NCBI GenBank assembly: GCA_017527495.1
Contig: JAFXPY010000003.1
Location: 1 to 38,879 of the forward strand
Direction of reading: 5' to 3'
Length of the DNA: 38,879 nt
Source: Paludibacteraceae bacterium
GTDB taxonomy: Bacteria > Bacteroidota > Bacteroidia > Bacteroidales > Paludibacteraceae
A program made the position numbers and the translations under genes. Positions 16,932-26,488 of this stretch are shown here, piece after piece. The notes below the pieces were generated by a model. It saw nothing but the letters and a program-made list of their open reading frames with translations. It did no database searches and was not told the DNA's origin. How positions within the stretch are numbered: the first letter of the stretch is position 1; every line of letters starts with the position of its first letter.

Positions 16932-18410
16932 TTAGAGGATGCTTTCAACTGTTTTGAGCATACCTTTTTCTTGTATGTCTTTCAAGAAACCTTCGAGCAT
17001 TGCAGTCAGACCAGGTATTTGGTTCAAATCGCCATGCTCTGTCCAGATGAGGTCTTTTGCTGCGAGTACGCCGGTAGCTACTTTGTGCAAATCGCCTGTT
17101 GCCCATAGTTCTTTGAGCAATTCCATAATCTTAGGATCGTCATTCGGAGTGATAGGAGCACCATCTTCACGCACACCACCTTTGTAGTAGGTAATGATTG
17201 CAGCCAAACCGAGTACCAAGCCTTTTGGCAACTCACCTTTACGTTCGAGATAAACCTTCAAGCCCGGCAGATCGCGTGTCTGGAATTTCGGGAATGAGTT
17301 GAGCATAATGCTTGTAACTTGGTGGTCAACGTATGGGTTGTTGAAACGCTCAAGCACGTCTGTTGCAAATTGGCGCAACTCATCCATCGGCAAGTTGAGG
17401 GTCTCCATGAGCTCTTCAAACTGTACTTTGTGGATGTATTTGCCGATAACAGGGTGATTGCAAGCATCGCGAACGATGTCAACGCCTGAGAGGTAAGCAA
17501 CAGGAGAAAGAACGGTGTGAGGACCATTGAGCAATGTTACTTTGCGCTCGTGGTAAGGTGCTTCACTCTTGACAAAGAGCACATTCAAACCGGCTTTGTC
17601 TGCCGGGAATTCTGCTGCAAGTTGTTCGAGTGAGATATTTTCTGCTGCCTCAATTACCCACAAATGGAATATCTCGGCTTGTACAACGAGGTTGTCGGCA
17701 TAGCCGCAGCGCTCTTGAATTTGAGCGATCTCTTTGCGTGGGAAGCCCGGAACGATACGGTCAACGAGTGTTGCACATACATAGTTGTACTTGGTGAACC
17801 ACTCTTTGAATCCTGCGTAGTCTGCTCCAAAATCGTCTTTCCAAAGCTCAATATATTGGAAGATGCACTCTTTGAGGTGATGACCATTGAGGAAAATCAG
17901 CTCGCAAGGCATGATGATAAGACCTTTCTTTGGGTCGCCGCCAAATGTTTTGTAGCGACGGAAAAGCAGTTGCGTCAGTTTGCCCGGGTAACTTGATGCC
18001 GGAGCGTCAGAGAATTTGCAGTTAGGATCGAATGCTATACCTGCCTCTGTTGTGTTTGAAATAACAAAACGAATTTCAGGTTGCTCGGCAAGTGCCATAA
18101 ATGCAGCATTTTGGCTGTATGGATTGAGAGCGCGGCTGATGCAATCTATTCTCTCTAATGAATTGACAGCCTCACCTTTCAAGCGACCTTGAAGGTTGAC
18201 ATGATACAAGCAGTCTTGACCATTGAGCCACTCTACCATACCTTTGTCGATAGGTTGAACAACAACAACAGATGCATTGAAATTGGTTTTCTGATTGGTG
18301 TTCCAAATGATCCAATCAACGAATGCGCGAAGGAAATTACCCTCGCCAAATTGAATAATTTTTTCAGGTGCTACGCTTTTAGGCGCAGTCAGTTTGTTTA
18401 GTGCTTTCAT
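16932..18410 (-). CDS. uxaB: Tagaturonate reductase (altronate oxidoreductase)
   Basis: Reduces D-tagaturonate to D-altronate with NADH, the step before UxaA. The protein (492 residues from the ATG at 18410) belongs to the mannitol dehydrogenase/polyol reductase family. The N-terminal nucleotide-binding motif is KIIQFGEGNFLRAFVDW and the family signature with the active-site Lys region is HERKVTLLNGPHTVLSP. A longer reading to 18524 would run through the -7 box at 18449 and is rejected. uxaA follows on the same strand. The pectate-lyase-like gene at 26489 offers a possible source of the galacturonate entering this pathway. An UxaC isomerase gene is not in the window. Confidence 0.94.
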   Translation of the reverse strand: MKALNKLTAPKSVAPEKIIQFGEGNFLRAFVDWIIWNTNQKTNFNASVVVVQPIDKGMVEWLNGQDCLYHVNLQGRLKGEAVNSLERIDCISRALNPYSQNAAFMALAEQPEIRFVISNTTEAGIAFDPNCKFSDAPASSYPGKLTQLLFRRYKTFGGDPKKGLIIMPCELIFLNGHHLKECIFQYIELWKDDFGADYAGFKEWFTKYNYVCATLVDRIVPGFPRKEIAQIQERCGYADNLVVQAEIFHLWVIEAAENISLEQLAAEFPADKAGLNVLFVKSEAPYHERKVTLLNGPHTVLSPVAYLSGVDIVRDACNHPVIGKYIHKVQFEELMETLNLPMDELRQFATDVLERFNNPYVDHQVTSIMLNSFPKFQTRDLPGLKVYLERKGELPKGLVLGLAAIITYYKGGVREDGAPITPNDDPKIMELLKELWATGDLHKVATGVLAAKDLIWTEHGDLNQIPGLTAMLEGFLKDIQEKGMLKTVESIL

Positions 18411-18448
18411 ATTTTTTTTGAATTGTTTGTTTTTAGTTTTCAACTCTG

Positions 18449-18456
18449 CAAAATTA
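18449..18456 (-). promoter_or_regulatory. -7 element of the uxaB-uxaA promoter
   Basis: TAATTTTG on the minus strand, 39 bases upstream of the uxaB ATG. No convincing TTG was found at the expected spacing, so the promoter may need an activator. Confidence 0.45.
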
Positions 18457-18502
18457 CTACAAAAAAAGTTTGTTTGCGTGCATTTTTTGTCGTAAAATGG
18501 AG

Positions 18503-18532
18503 AAAAAAAAGACAGGCACTGCATTGCCTGCC
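18503..18532 (-). terminator. Intrinsic terminator of the outer-membrane-like gene
   Basis: On the minus strand an 8-bp stem (GGCAGGCA / TGCCTGTC, one G-U pair) with a 6-base loop is followed by eight T residues. It lies just after the stop at 18546 and separates that gene from uxaB. Confidence 0.85.
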
Positions 18533-18545
18533 CTTAATATTTGTT

Positions 18546-19163
18546 TTAGAGCCAGAAAAGGGACACTGCTGCGCCGGCAGCCAATGCACCACCTATCGTG
18601 ATACACAAACCTGCCTGAGGCACAAATTCCAACTGTCCGTTCTTGGCGAAAATTTTCAGTCCGATAGAGCCACTCCATACGCCAAAGTGCTTTCCTGCTC
18701 TACCACCGGCAACACGGAACCCGAATTGTCCGCCCCACTTGTCTTCAAGTGGCGTAAGACGCTCGCGACGCTGCTCCGGAGAGTAGAACTCAAACATCTC
18801 GTCATCACGCCATGTGCGCACAACACGCCATGCCGGACCAATGTAGAAATGAGAGTCGCACCTCGACCACTCACTCGCCATCCTTATGCTCAAACCCAAT
18901 GAACCATAGAAACCATAGCGAGTCTCAGGATTGTGAAAACCATACATAATCTCACCATAACCGCCAAAACGATGACGCTGAATGGTGAAATTCAGACCTA
19001 TAGGTATATCATAATTATTGAAATTATAGCCGGCAACGGTCTCAAGAAAAAACCATTTTTGCCGCTCCAACATATCCTCAGTACGCCACTCCTTAGCAAA
19101 TAAATTCATATTTGCAACGACGCACAACATAAACACAAAACATCTCTTAAATATACCTGCCAT
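18546..19163 (-). CDS. Putative outer-membrane beta-barrel-like protein
   Basis: A 205-residue exported protein starting at the ATG at 19163 (an in-frame TTG two codons upstream is less likely). The signal peptide spans about residues 1-23 (MAGIFKRCFVFMLCVVANMN and following). The mature part alternates aromatic and glycine-rich strands: ETVAGYNFNNYDIPIGLNFT, GGYGEIMYGF, GFYGSLGLSIRM, HFGVWSGSIGLKI, FVPQAGLCITIGG. It ends in an aromatic-Leu C-terminus (SLFWL), as outer-membrane barrels often do. No family was recognised. It is a single gene with its own terminator and a -7 box at 19200, divergent from the PASTA gene. Confidence 0.65.
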   Translation of the reverse strand: MAGIFKRCFVFMLCVVANMNLFAKEWRTEDMLERQKWFFLETVAGYNFNNYDIPIGLNFTIQRHRFGGYGEIMYGFHNPETRYGFYGSLGLSIRMASEWSRCDSHFYIGPAWRVVRTWRDDEMFEFYSPEQRRERLTPLEDKWGGQFGFRVAGGRAGKHFGVWSGSIGLKIFAKNGQLEFVPQAGLCITIGGALAAGAAVSLFWL

Positions 19164-19199
19164 ATTCAATTATTTTTGCATTATTCTAAATACTAATCG

Positions 19200-19207
19200 C
19201 AAAAGTA
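19200..19207 (-). promoter_or_regulatory. -7 element of the outer-membrane-like gene
   Basis: TACTTTTG on the minus strand, 37 bases before the ATG at 19163. The nearest TTTG upstream has a 16-base spacer, shorter than usual. Confidence 0.45.
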
Positions 19208-19269
19208 CAACAAATTATTGAAACAAAAAAATTTTTTTAACGAATATAATTAAGTAATGTTAAATAATT

Positions 19270-19300
19270 TTTGAAATGCGAAATAATTGTATTAACTTTG
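19270..19300 (+). promoter_or_regulatory. Promoter of the PASTA-rluD-porX-porW operon
   Basis: TTTG at 19270-19273, a 19-base spacer and TAACTTTG at 19293-19300 fit the consensus. The first gene starts at 19319, so the leader is about 12 bases. Confidence 0.8.
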
Positions 19301-19318
19301 CACTGATATGTAAATGAA

Positions 19319-20179
19319 ATGAGAAAAATGTCTTTAAAAACTTATTTTCAGCAACGTCCGGTTCTCTTTGTCCTTTTCAACATCGTCTTGGCTGCTCTTG
19401 TAGCCTTGATTATTGCTGTGTGCGTGTTCAATTCGCTGAAGGGCATTACGCACCACGGAGAAGAAGTTGAGGTACCTGACATAAGCGGGATGTATATTGA
19501 TGAGGCGGGCATTATATTAGAGTCGCAAGAGCTTGGCTACACCATTGTCGATTCAATCTACGACAAGAGTCGAAAACTCGGAACTGTGGTGCAACAAGTG
19601 CCGGTGGCAGGTTCGCACGTGAAAAAAAATCGCGAGATATATCTCATCGTCAATGCCAAACAAGTCAGAACAATAACGGTGCCCGATTTGCGCAATTTCT
19701 CCTATCGACAAGCTAAGGTTCAGCTCGAAGCAGCAGGACTAATGGTTGATACTGCCTATACAGAGTCGGAATACCCCAATCTGGTGATTGATATGGAATA
19801 TAAAGACCGACCGATTGACTCCTATACTAAAGTTAAAGAAGGCGAGACAATAAAGCTTATCATAGGCAAAGGTGCTGAATCAACCATTGATTACACCGTG
19901 ACGATACCTGATTTGTTGGGTTTATCGCTTCGAGAGGCAACGGCATTGATCAGAAATTCAGACTTGGCACTCGGCGGATGTCACCTTGACAATGGCGATC
20001 TCGACACCATACACAACACCTATTGGATTTACGACCAAGAGCCGCAAGCATTTATAGCGGCACGGCCGGGAACGACAGTGTCGGTCTATGTTACAACAAA
20101 CATCAGTAAAGCAAACGAAAATAAACTAAACAGAGAGAAAGAACAAGAAAATAAAGCAAGCGAAGAAGAATTTTTCTAA
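19319..20179 (+). CDS. Membrane-anchored PASTA-domain protein
   Basis: A 286-residue protein with one N-terminal membrane segment (residues about 14-38) and three PASTA domains outside the cytoplasm, at about 50-113, 118-187 and 195-262. Each starts with V/I-P-D-hydrophobic (VPDISGM, VPDLRNF, IPDLLGL). PASTA domains bind peptidoglycan fragments or beta-lactams; here no kinase or penicillin-binding domain is attached, as is usual for Bacteroidales proteins of this kind. The last 25 residues are highly charged. It is the first gene of a plus-strand operon with rluD, and a conserved PASTA-rluD neighbourhood is known in the group. An alternative ATG is three codons downstream. Confidence 0.85.
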   Translation: MRKMSLKTYFQQRPVLFVLFNIVLAALVALIIAVCVFNSLKGITHHGEEVEVPDISGMYIDEAGIILESQELGYTIVDSIYDKSRKLGTVVQQVPVAGSHVKKNREIYLIVNAKQVRTITVPDLRNFSYRQAKVQLEAAGLMVDTAYTESEYPNLVIDMEYKDRPIDSYTKVKEGETIKLIIGKGAESTIDYTVTIPDLLGLSLREATALIRNSDLALGGCHLDNGDLDTIHNTYWIYDQEPQAFIAARPGTTVSVYVTTNISKANENKLNREKEQENKASEEEFF

Positions 20180-20263
20180 GAATTATTGAACACCTTGATT
20201 AAGATACTCTTGACTTTTACCACAGGCAATATTGCCAACACAACAACACAACACTAATTTTTT

Positions 20264-21328
20264 ATGGAAACAGAAGATTTATTACAAAGTCAAGAATTAT
20301 TTGATGACGACGAGAACCTCGCTCTGCCAACCGAGCAATTGTATGAACGTTTCAGTTGTACCGTTGACAAAGGACAAAGCCCATTGCGTATTGACAAGTA
20401 CTTATTCAATGTCATGGGAGGAACATCAAGAACGCGAATACAAAATGCAGCGGAAGCAGGTTTTGTGCTTGTCAACGGAAAAGCCGTCAACCCAAACTAT
20501 AAGGTGGCACCGCTCGACCTTATTCAGGTTATGCTCAACCAAGAGCCTAACGACTACAGAATAGAACCCGAAAATATACCTATCGACATAGTCTATGAGG
20601 ATGACGACTTGATAGTAGTCAACAAACCAGCCAATATGGTTGTGCACCCGGGCTTCGGAAACTACTCAGGCACATTGCTCAACGCAATTGCTTATCACCT
20701 CAATTGTGGCGGTTATGAAAACATGAACGATTCGAGCATCGGACTCGTTCATAGAATAGACAAAGACACCTCAGGACTACTCGTTGTGGCAAAAAATGCA
20801 GACGCAAAACAACGCCTTGCTAAACAATTTTTCGACAAGACAACAGTAAGGACATACAATGCCCTCGTTTGGGGCACATTTACCGAACAAGAAGGAACAA
20901 TAGAGGGAGCACTTGCTCGCGACAACCACGACCGCCTGATTTTTCGCGTATGGGACCCGGAAGAAAACCCCAACGCAAAACATGCTGTTACGCACTATAG
21001 AGTGCTTGAACAATATGCTTACACCTCACTTGTAGAGTGCCGGCTCGAGACAGGAAGGACGCACCAGATACGCGTACACATGAAGCATATAGGGCACCCG
21101 CTCTTCGCTGACGAAAAATATGGGGGAATGGAGATCATACGCGGGCAGCAAACACAAAAATATCGACAATTTATCAAAAACTGTTTTGAGATTTGCCACC
21201 GACAGGCATTGCACGCAAAAACACTCGGCTTCCGACACCCCAGAACAGGAGAAGAAATGTTTTTCGACAGCAGCTGGCCTATAGACTTTACGGCACTGAT
21301 CGAAAAATGGAGACGATTTCAAATATAA
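20264..21328 (+). CDS. rluD: RluD-family 23S rRNA pseudouridine synthase
   Basis: Isomerises uridines in 23S rRNA (in E. coli the RluD sites are in helix 69). The protein has 354 residues: an acidic N-terminal tail, an S4 RNA-binding domain at about 38-100 (LRIDKYLFNVMGGTSRTRIQ), and the catalytic domain from about 105. The active-site Asp is in HRIDKDTSGLL. Other conserved blocks are DDDLIVVNKPANMVVHPG, ETGRTHQIRVHMKHIGHPLF and HAKTLGFRHP. The exact target uridine cannot be assigned; the S4 domain makes RluD or RluC more likely than RluA. It is followed six bases later by porX. Confidence 0.88.
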   Translation: METEDLLQSQELFDDDENLALPTEQLYERFSCTVDKGQSPLRIDKYLFNVMGGTSRTRIQNAAEAGFVLVNGKAVNPNYKVAPLDLIQVMLNQEPNDYRIEPENIPIDIVYEDDDLIVVNKPANMVVHPGFGNYSGTLLNAIAYHLNCGGYENMNDSSIGLVHRIDKDTSGLLVVAKNADAKQRLAKQFFDKTTVRTYNALVWGTFTEQEGTIEGALARDNHDRLIFRVWDPEENPNAKHAVTHYRVLEQYAYTSLVECRLETGRTHQIRVHMKHIGHPLFADEKYGGMEIIRGQQTQKYRQFIKNCFEICHRQALHAKTLGFRHPRTGEEMFFDSSWPIDFTALIEKWRRFQI

Positions 21329-21334
21329 ACAAAT

Positions 21335-22873
21335 ATGAACTCAATACTTTGGGCTGACGACGAAATAGACCTACTCAAACCATACACTATTTTCCTACAA
21401 GGGAAAGGCTATACCGTTACCACCACAACTAATGGTCAAGACGCAATAGATCTATGTCGGAGACAAGAATTCGACATCGTCTTTCTTGACGAGAATATGC
21501 CTGGTCTTTCCGGTCTTGAAACTCTCAATGCAATCAAAGACCTGCGCCCCACAACACCTATCGTCATGATAACGAAAAGCGAAGAGGAAAACATCATGGA
21601 ACAAGCCATCGGCAAACAAATTGCCGACTACCTGATCAAACCCGTCAACCCAAATCAAATCCTCCTAACACTCAAAAAACATATTCAAGGCAAGTCAATC
21701 ATTCAGGAGCATACAACGATAGACTATCAACGCGAATTCAGCAAAATCACACAACTGATTGACAGCGCACAGACCTTCGAACAATTTGCTGCTCTTCAAC
21801 AACAACTTGTCAAGTGGGAGCTGACTCTTCAGGACAGCAATTCGGCAATGAGTGAAGTGCTCAAAATGCAAAAACAACAGGCAGAGGCAGCCTTTGCCAA
21901 GTTTGTTCAGAAAAATTATGCCGATTGGATCGCCTCTCCTGACCGACGACCCCTGATGAGCCACGAAATAGTGAAGAAAAATGTTTTCCCCATACTCGAC
22001 CAACAAGAAAAATTGTTCTTTATCGTTATTGATAATTTCAGATACGATCAGTGGAAAACAATTGAACCGCTCGTCACCGACGAACTGACAGTTACGGAAG
22101 ACCAAATCTATTGCTCTATATTGCCAACAGCAACACAATATGCCCGCAATGCCATCTTTTCAGGACTCATGCCGCTGCAAATACAACAGATGTACCCTGA
22201 ATATTGGATTGAAGAAGGCGACGACGAAGGCAAAAACATATACGAGCAACAACTGTTGCAGACGCAACTTGACCGCTATAGACGCAAAGAAACATTTACA
22301 TACACCAAAATCAACGAATCAAGTTTTTGCGAACAGTTTATCAAAAAAATCAAAAATCTGCAAGCACCACTCAATGTGGTTATAATCAATTTTATTGACA
22401 TGCTTTCACACTCACGGACGGAAAGCAAAATGATGCGCGAACTTGCCAACGACGAAGCAGCATACCTCTCGCTCACTCTGTCATGGTTCAAACACTCGCC
22501 AACACTGCAACTAATCAAAACAATAGCCCAACAGGGATATAAAATCATTATTACCACCGACCATGGCACAACGCAAATCACCGACCCAATCAAGATTATA
22601 GGCGACAAAGCCACCAACGTCAATCTGCGCTACAAAGTGGGCAAAGCCCTTTCATATAACCCCAAAGAAGTCTATCAGATGACCGATCCAAAGCAGTATG
22701 GCCTGCCGTCGCCCAATGTGAGCAGTAAGTATGTCTTTGCGCAAGCCGGCAACTTCTTTGCCTATCCAAACAACTATAACTATTATGCACAATACTATCG
22801 AAATACTTTTCAACATGGAGGAATATCACTCGACGAAATGCTCATTCCTCTAATAACTCTTGAACCCAAATGA
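21335..22873 (+). CDS. porX: PorX, response regulator with PglZ domain (T9SS regulation)
   Basis: A 512-residue protein with an N-terminal receiver domain (residues 1-120) and a C-terminal PglZ/alkaline-phosphatase-fold domain (about 200-512). The receiver has the acidic pair in ILWADDEID, the phospho-acceptor Asp52 in VFLDENMPG, and the Lys in LIKPVNP. The PglZ part shows VIDNFRYDQWK, ILPTATQYARNAIFSG and TTDHGT metal-binding motifs. In Porphyromonas and Flavobacterium, PorX works with the histidine kinase PorY to control Type IX secretion and hydrolyses nucleotide second messengers. The last codons overlap the start of the next gene (22870-22873). The PglZ domain does not imply BREX defence here, as no other BREX gene is present. 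Confidence 0.92.
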   Translation: MNSILWADDEIDLLKPYTIFLQGKGYTVTTTTNGQDAIDLCRRQEFDIVFLDENMPGLSGLETLNAIKDLRPTTPIVMITKSEEENIMEQAIGKQIADYLIKPVNPNQILLTLKKHIQGKSIIQEHTTIDYQREFSKITQLIDSAQTFEQFAALQQQLVKWELTLQDSNSAMSEVLKMQKQQAEAAFAKFVQKNYADWIASPDRRPLMSHEIVKKNVFPILDQQEKLFFIVIDNFRYDQWKTIEPLVTDELTVTEDQIYCSILPTATQYARNAIFSGLMPLQIQQMYPEYWIEEGDDEGKNIYEQQLLQTQLDRYRRKETFTYTKINESSFCEQFIKKIKNLQAPLNVVIINFIDMLSHSRTESKMMRELANDEAAYLSLTLSWFKHSPTLQLIKTIAQQGYKIIITTDHGTTQITDPIKIIGDKATNVNLRYKVGKALSYNPKEVYQMTDPKQYGLPSPNVSSKYVFAQAGNFFAYPNNYNYYAQYYRNTFQHGGISLDEMLIPLITLEPK

Positions 22874-23769
22874 AAAAAATATATATAATTATCATACTCC
22901 TCACTGTCGTCTTACAAGCTAAATCAGAAAGCCTTGAAGTGCCCGAATCAATCATGTTTTGTGGCAAAGAAGTGTGTCTGGCACGGTATGATATGCACCA
23001 GCGTTTCGACCGCGAACAGCTGAGCTTTATCTATTCGCACCAACGCTCAATCATGATGCTCAAAAAAGCAAATGCGATTTTCCCTATCGTCGAACCTATA
23101 CTGAAATCACAAAATATACCTTCCGACCTTATCTACCTAATGGTGATAGAATCAAATCTCAATGTGCTTGCTTTCTCTCCTGCCAAAGCAGCCGGACTAT
23201 GGCAATTTATGCCTGAGACAGCAAAAAAATACGGACTTGAAGTGAATGACGAAATTGACGAACGCTATCATATCGAGAAATCAACTGCTGCTGCATGTCG
23301 CTACCTCAAAGATGCCTACGCCACATTCAATGATTGGCCTACAGCTTGCGCTTCATACAATGCAGGAATGAACGGAATGGTGAATAAACTGCAACGACAA
23401 CAGGCCGATAATGCCTTTGACCTATATCTGGTGGAGGAGACATCAAGGTACGTGTTCCGCATTTTGGCGGCTAAACATTTTTTTGAAAACACTAAGCAGT
23501 ATGGTTTCCAACTCGAAAAAAAAGATTTCTATCATCAAATAAGAACCAGAGAAGTAACAGTTAATACAAGCGTTGAAGACTGGTCGGTATGGGCAAAACA
23601 GCATGGCATTAACTATGCAATTCTCAAAGATTTCAATCCTTGGATAAGAAGTCAAAAACTGACCAATAAGACAGGAAAACTCTATTCTGTCAAAATACCG
23701 CTTGCAGAAGATCTTGAATATAATATAAACAAAACAAAAATCTATAATCAAGCATGGATAACAAAATAA
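22870..23769 (+). CDS. Exported lytic transglycosylase (SLT/MltD-like)
   Basis: Cleaves peptidoglycan glycan strands with formation of anhydro-MurNAc. The protein is 299 residues; the signal peptide covers about residues 1-18. The SLT domain (about 65-215) has the catalytic Glu in LMVIESNLN and the conserved AAGLWQFMPETAKKYGL and CASYNAGMNG motifs. A C-terminal segment (WSVWAKQHGINYAILKDFNP) looks like a degenerate LysM-like module. Its start overlaps porX by 4 bases and its end overlaps porW by 16, so the three are one translational unit. A cell-wall enzyme in this place may help make room for the T9SS assembly; that is inference. Confidence 0.87.
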   Translation: MKKIYIIIILLTVVLQAKSESLEVPESIMFCGKEVCLARYDMHQRFDREQLSFIYSHQRSIMMLKKANAIFPIVEPILKSQNIPSDLIYLMVIESNLNVLAFSPAKAAGLWQFMPETAKKYGLEVNDEIDERYHIEKSTAAACRYLKDAYATFNDWPTACASYNAGMNGMVNKLQRQQADNAFDLYLVEETSRYVFRILAAKHFFENTKQYGFQLEKKDFYHQIRTREVTVNTSVEDWSVWAKQHGINYAILKDFNPWIRSQKLTNKTGKLYSVKIPLAEDLEYNINKTKIYNQAWITK

Positions 23770-26480
23770 AATATATAGCCATATTCGGCGTCGTTGCTTG
23801 TGTTTTATGTTCTTGTTCGACACAGAAAAATACATGGGCAAGTCGTTCTTATCATCAAACTACAACACGATTCAATGTCTTGTTTAACGGTAAATTGTCG
23901 TACGAAGAAGGTATGCAGGCAATCAATAAAGCCAATGTCGATAATTACACCGATGTGTTGCCTTTGTTCCCTATCTCAAATCATGAGACAACAACTGCTG
24001 CTACTTCACAAATGGACAAGACAATAGAGAAATGCCGAAAGAGCATAAAGCTTCACTCAATAAAGAAAAAACCTAAACGCGACCCCAAGAAATCAGGTGA
24101 CCCTAAATACAAAGCATGGCTGGCACAAGAGGAATTCAACGAAAACCTTGACGATGCATGGCTGCTTTTGGGATGTGCCGAATTTCATAAAGGCGATTTC
24201 TTAGGCTCTGTCGGTACTTTCAATTATATTGCCAAACATTATGAGTACGACAAAGATATGGTGGCGCAATGTCAGCTCTGGACTGCACGGGCATATATGG
24301 AAATGGGATGGCTCTATGAGGCTGAAGACATAATACGCAAAACAAATCAAGACGACCTGACTAAAAAACACGCAGGTCTATATGCCTCAACCTATGCCGA
24401 TTATCTCATCAAAACAAAACAATATAAAGAAGCCATACCTTTTTTGACTATGGCGGTGAAAAAAGAAAAACGCTCCGGTTATAAAGCGCGTTTTACTTTC
24501 ATCTTGGCACAACTTCACGAAAGGACAGGTAATAAAAACGAGGCTAAAGAGCTTTATAAACAAGTTGTCTCTATGCAACCCGAAGAAGCTCTCGGATTTA
24601 ATGCCAAACTGAAAATGAACTCTCTCGACGGCTCCGACAAGGCTATCAAACGACTCAATCGTATGGCTAAGGACTACAAGAATAAAGACCGGCTTGAGAT
24701 TGTCTATGGCGCAATAGGAGATATCTATTTGTCGAGAAAAGACACTGCCAAAGCTCTCGAAAACTACGACCTTGCAATCGAAAAAGCCACGCAAAGCAAT
24801 GCTCAAAAAGGTGCCGTACTCATCACTGCTGCCGACCTCTACTACGAACAAAAGAATTATGTCAAAGCACAACCTTATTATCAAGAGGCAAGCACAATAT
24901 ATTCTGTCGATTTTGCCGACTATCAGCGCATCCGCAAACTTGCCGATATGCTCGGAGAATTGGTGGTTGAATATAATACTGTTCAACTTCAAGATTCACT
25001 CCAGCATCTCGCTTCTCTGCCCGAAGATAGTCAGATGGTTGTTATAAATGCTATAATTGATCGGCTCAAAGAACAAGAGGCAAAAGAGAAAGAACTTGCC
25101 GAACAAAAAGCCCGTGGCGATTTTGATGACAATGGACTCTTGTCGGTCAATACGGCAAATATGCTCGGCGGAAATGGTCAGAATGCCGACTGGTATTTCT
25201 ACAATGCAAATCTGATTCGTCAAGGCAAGCAGGAATTTACTCGCAAATGGGGTAATCGTACTCTCGAAGACGATTGGCGGCACAGCAACAAAATCGTTTT
25301 CACAACTTCATCTGCAAACAATGAAGACCTCGTACAGCAAGCTGACACAATACCAACAGACAGCACTCAGGCACAAACTCTACCGCCGTCTTCCGATCCG
25401 CATGAGGCACAATACTATCTGCAACAACTGCCAACAACGCAGCAGCAAATTGACGCATCTAACCAACTTATTGAGAAAGCACTAAATAACATGGTATATA
25501 TCTACCGAGATAAGATTGAAGACCTCGATCTTGCTCAAGCAACACTCGATGAGTTGCAACGGAGATTTCCGCAAAGCCCATATCTCTGTCAGATCTATTA
25601 CGATAAGTATATTGAGGCTCTCAAAAAACACGACAATGAAAACATTGCCACATACAAACAGTTGATACTGACTGATTACCCAAATTCGAAAGAAGCTGCT
25701 ATAGTGGCAGATCCCGACTATTTCAACAAGCTGCAACATGCAGAGGAAATTCAAGACTCACTCTACGAAGCTACATATAAAGCCTATCTGCAGGGTGATT
25801 ATGTCCAAGTGAAAAGTAATACTCAGTATGCAGAAGAGCACATTCCGATGTCAAACCTCATGCCTCGCATGCTGTTCCTTAATGCAGTGGCGGTGGCCAA
25901 GACAGAGCCACAACAACATTTTGTGGATAAACTCCGAGACCTGACAACACGCTTCCCGGAAAGCGAACAGGCAAGCATGGCAAAAGATATGCTCGCCATG
26001 ATGAATCAAGAAATGGAAGTCAAGCAAGGTGCCGACAATAATGCACAGTTGCTGGAGATGCGCAGTGAGCAACAGATGGCAGAAGATACCACTTCTTTGT
26101 TCAGTATGGAGTGGAGTGCAGAGAGAGCAACAACATCCTTCGTCGTTGTTGTTGTTCCTGAGCAAGAAGAGCCTACTTCAATCAACAATCTCAACTATCA
26201 AATTGCATTGTTCAACTTCAGCCAATTCTTAATCAAAGAATTTGACACCGAGATTGTACAACATTTTAATCGCGACCTCTCTGCAATCAAAATAATCGGA
26301 TTCGACAATATGGACGAAGCACAATGGTATGCCAATCTGCTCACAACCAACTCAGAGATGAGCTTGCTTCTAACGCAAAACAATGCACAAATCATTTGCA
26401 TAACCGATCCAAACTATCACTTGTTGATTACGCGTTTTACACTTGCTGAATATATAAATTGGTTTAACACTCAAAAATAA
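23754..26480 (+). CDS. porW: PorW/SprE, T9SS-associated TPR lipoprotein
   Basis: A 908-residue lipoprotein with the signal peptide ending in VLCSC (Cys21). The start of the mature protein (STQKNTWASRSYHQTTTRFNV) has the family's typical Cys-S-T-x-K-N-T-W...YH...FN form. TPR helices fill residues about 130-400 (DDAWLLLGCAEFHKGDFLGS; KARFTFILAQLHERTGNKNE), and more are present around 560-700. PorW of Porphyromonas and SprE of Flavobacterium are needed for Type IX secretion, where PorW links the energising PorL/M complex with other parts. Position directly after porX and a transglycosylase strengthens the call. It overlaps the previous gene by 16 bases. The PorKLMN core is outside this window. 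Confidence 0.88.
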   Translation: MDNKIKYIAIFGVVACVLCSCSTQKNTWASRSYHQTTTRFNVLFNGKLSYEEGMQAINKANVDNYTDVLPLFPISNHETTTAATSQMDKTIEKCRKSIKLHSIKKKPKRDPKKSGDPKYKAWLAQEEFNENLDDAWLLLGCAEFHKGDFLGSVGTFNYIAKHYEYDKDMVAQCQLWTARAYMEMGWLYEAEDIIRKTNQDDLTKKHAGLYASTYADYLIKTKQYKEAIPFLTMAVKKEKRSGYKARFTFILAQLHERTGNKNEAKELYKQVVSMQPEEALGFNAKLKMNSLDGSDKAIKRLNRMAKDYKNKDRLEIVYGAIGDIYLSRKDTAKALENYDLAIEKATQSNAQKGAVLITAADLYYEQKNYVKAQPYYQEASTIYSVDFADYQRIRKLADMLGELVVEYNTVQLQDSLQHLASLPEDSQMVVINAIIDRLKEQEAKEKELAEQKARGDFDDNGLLSVNTANMLGGNGQNADWYFYNANLIRQGKQEFTRKWGNRTLEDDWRHSNKIVFTTSSANNEDLVQQADTIPTDSTQAQTLPPSSDPHEAQYYLQQLPTTQQQIDASNQLIEKALNNMVYIYRDKIEDLDLAQATLDELQRRFPQSPYLCQIYYDKYIEALKKHDNENIATYKQLILTDYPNSKEAAIVADPDYFNKLQHAEEIQDSLYEATYKAYLQGDYVQVKSNTQYAEEHIPMSNLMPRMLFLNAVAVAKTEPQQHFVDKLRDLTTRFPESEQASMAKDMLAMMNQEMEVKQGADNNAQLLEMRSEQQMAEDTTSLFSMEWSAERATTSFVVVVVPEQEEPTSINNLNYQIALFNFSQFLIKEFDTEIVQHFNRDLSAIKIIGFDNMDEAQWYANLLTTNSEMSLLLTQNNAQIICITDPNYHLLITRFTLAEYINWFNTQK

Positions 26481-26488
26481 GAAAAACT

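Noticed and set aside
18411-18524. Longer N-terminus for UxaB from 18524
   Set aside because: The extension lacks conservation features and contains the -7 box; the family start is at the ATG at 18410.
21335-22873. PglZ domain as a sign of BREX phage defence
   Set aside because: The receiver domain in front, the length and the porW neighbourhood identify PorX. No BrxC, PglX or other BREX gene is present.
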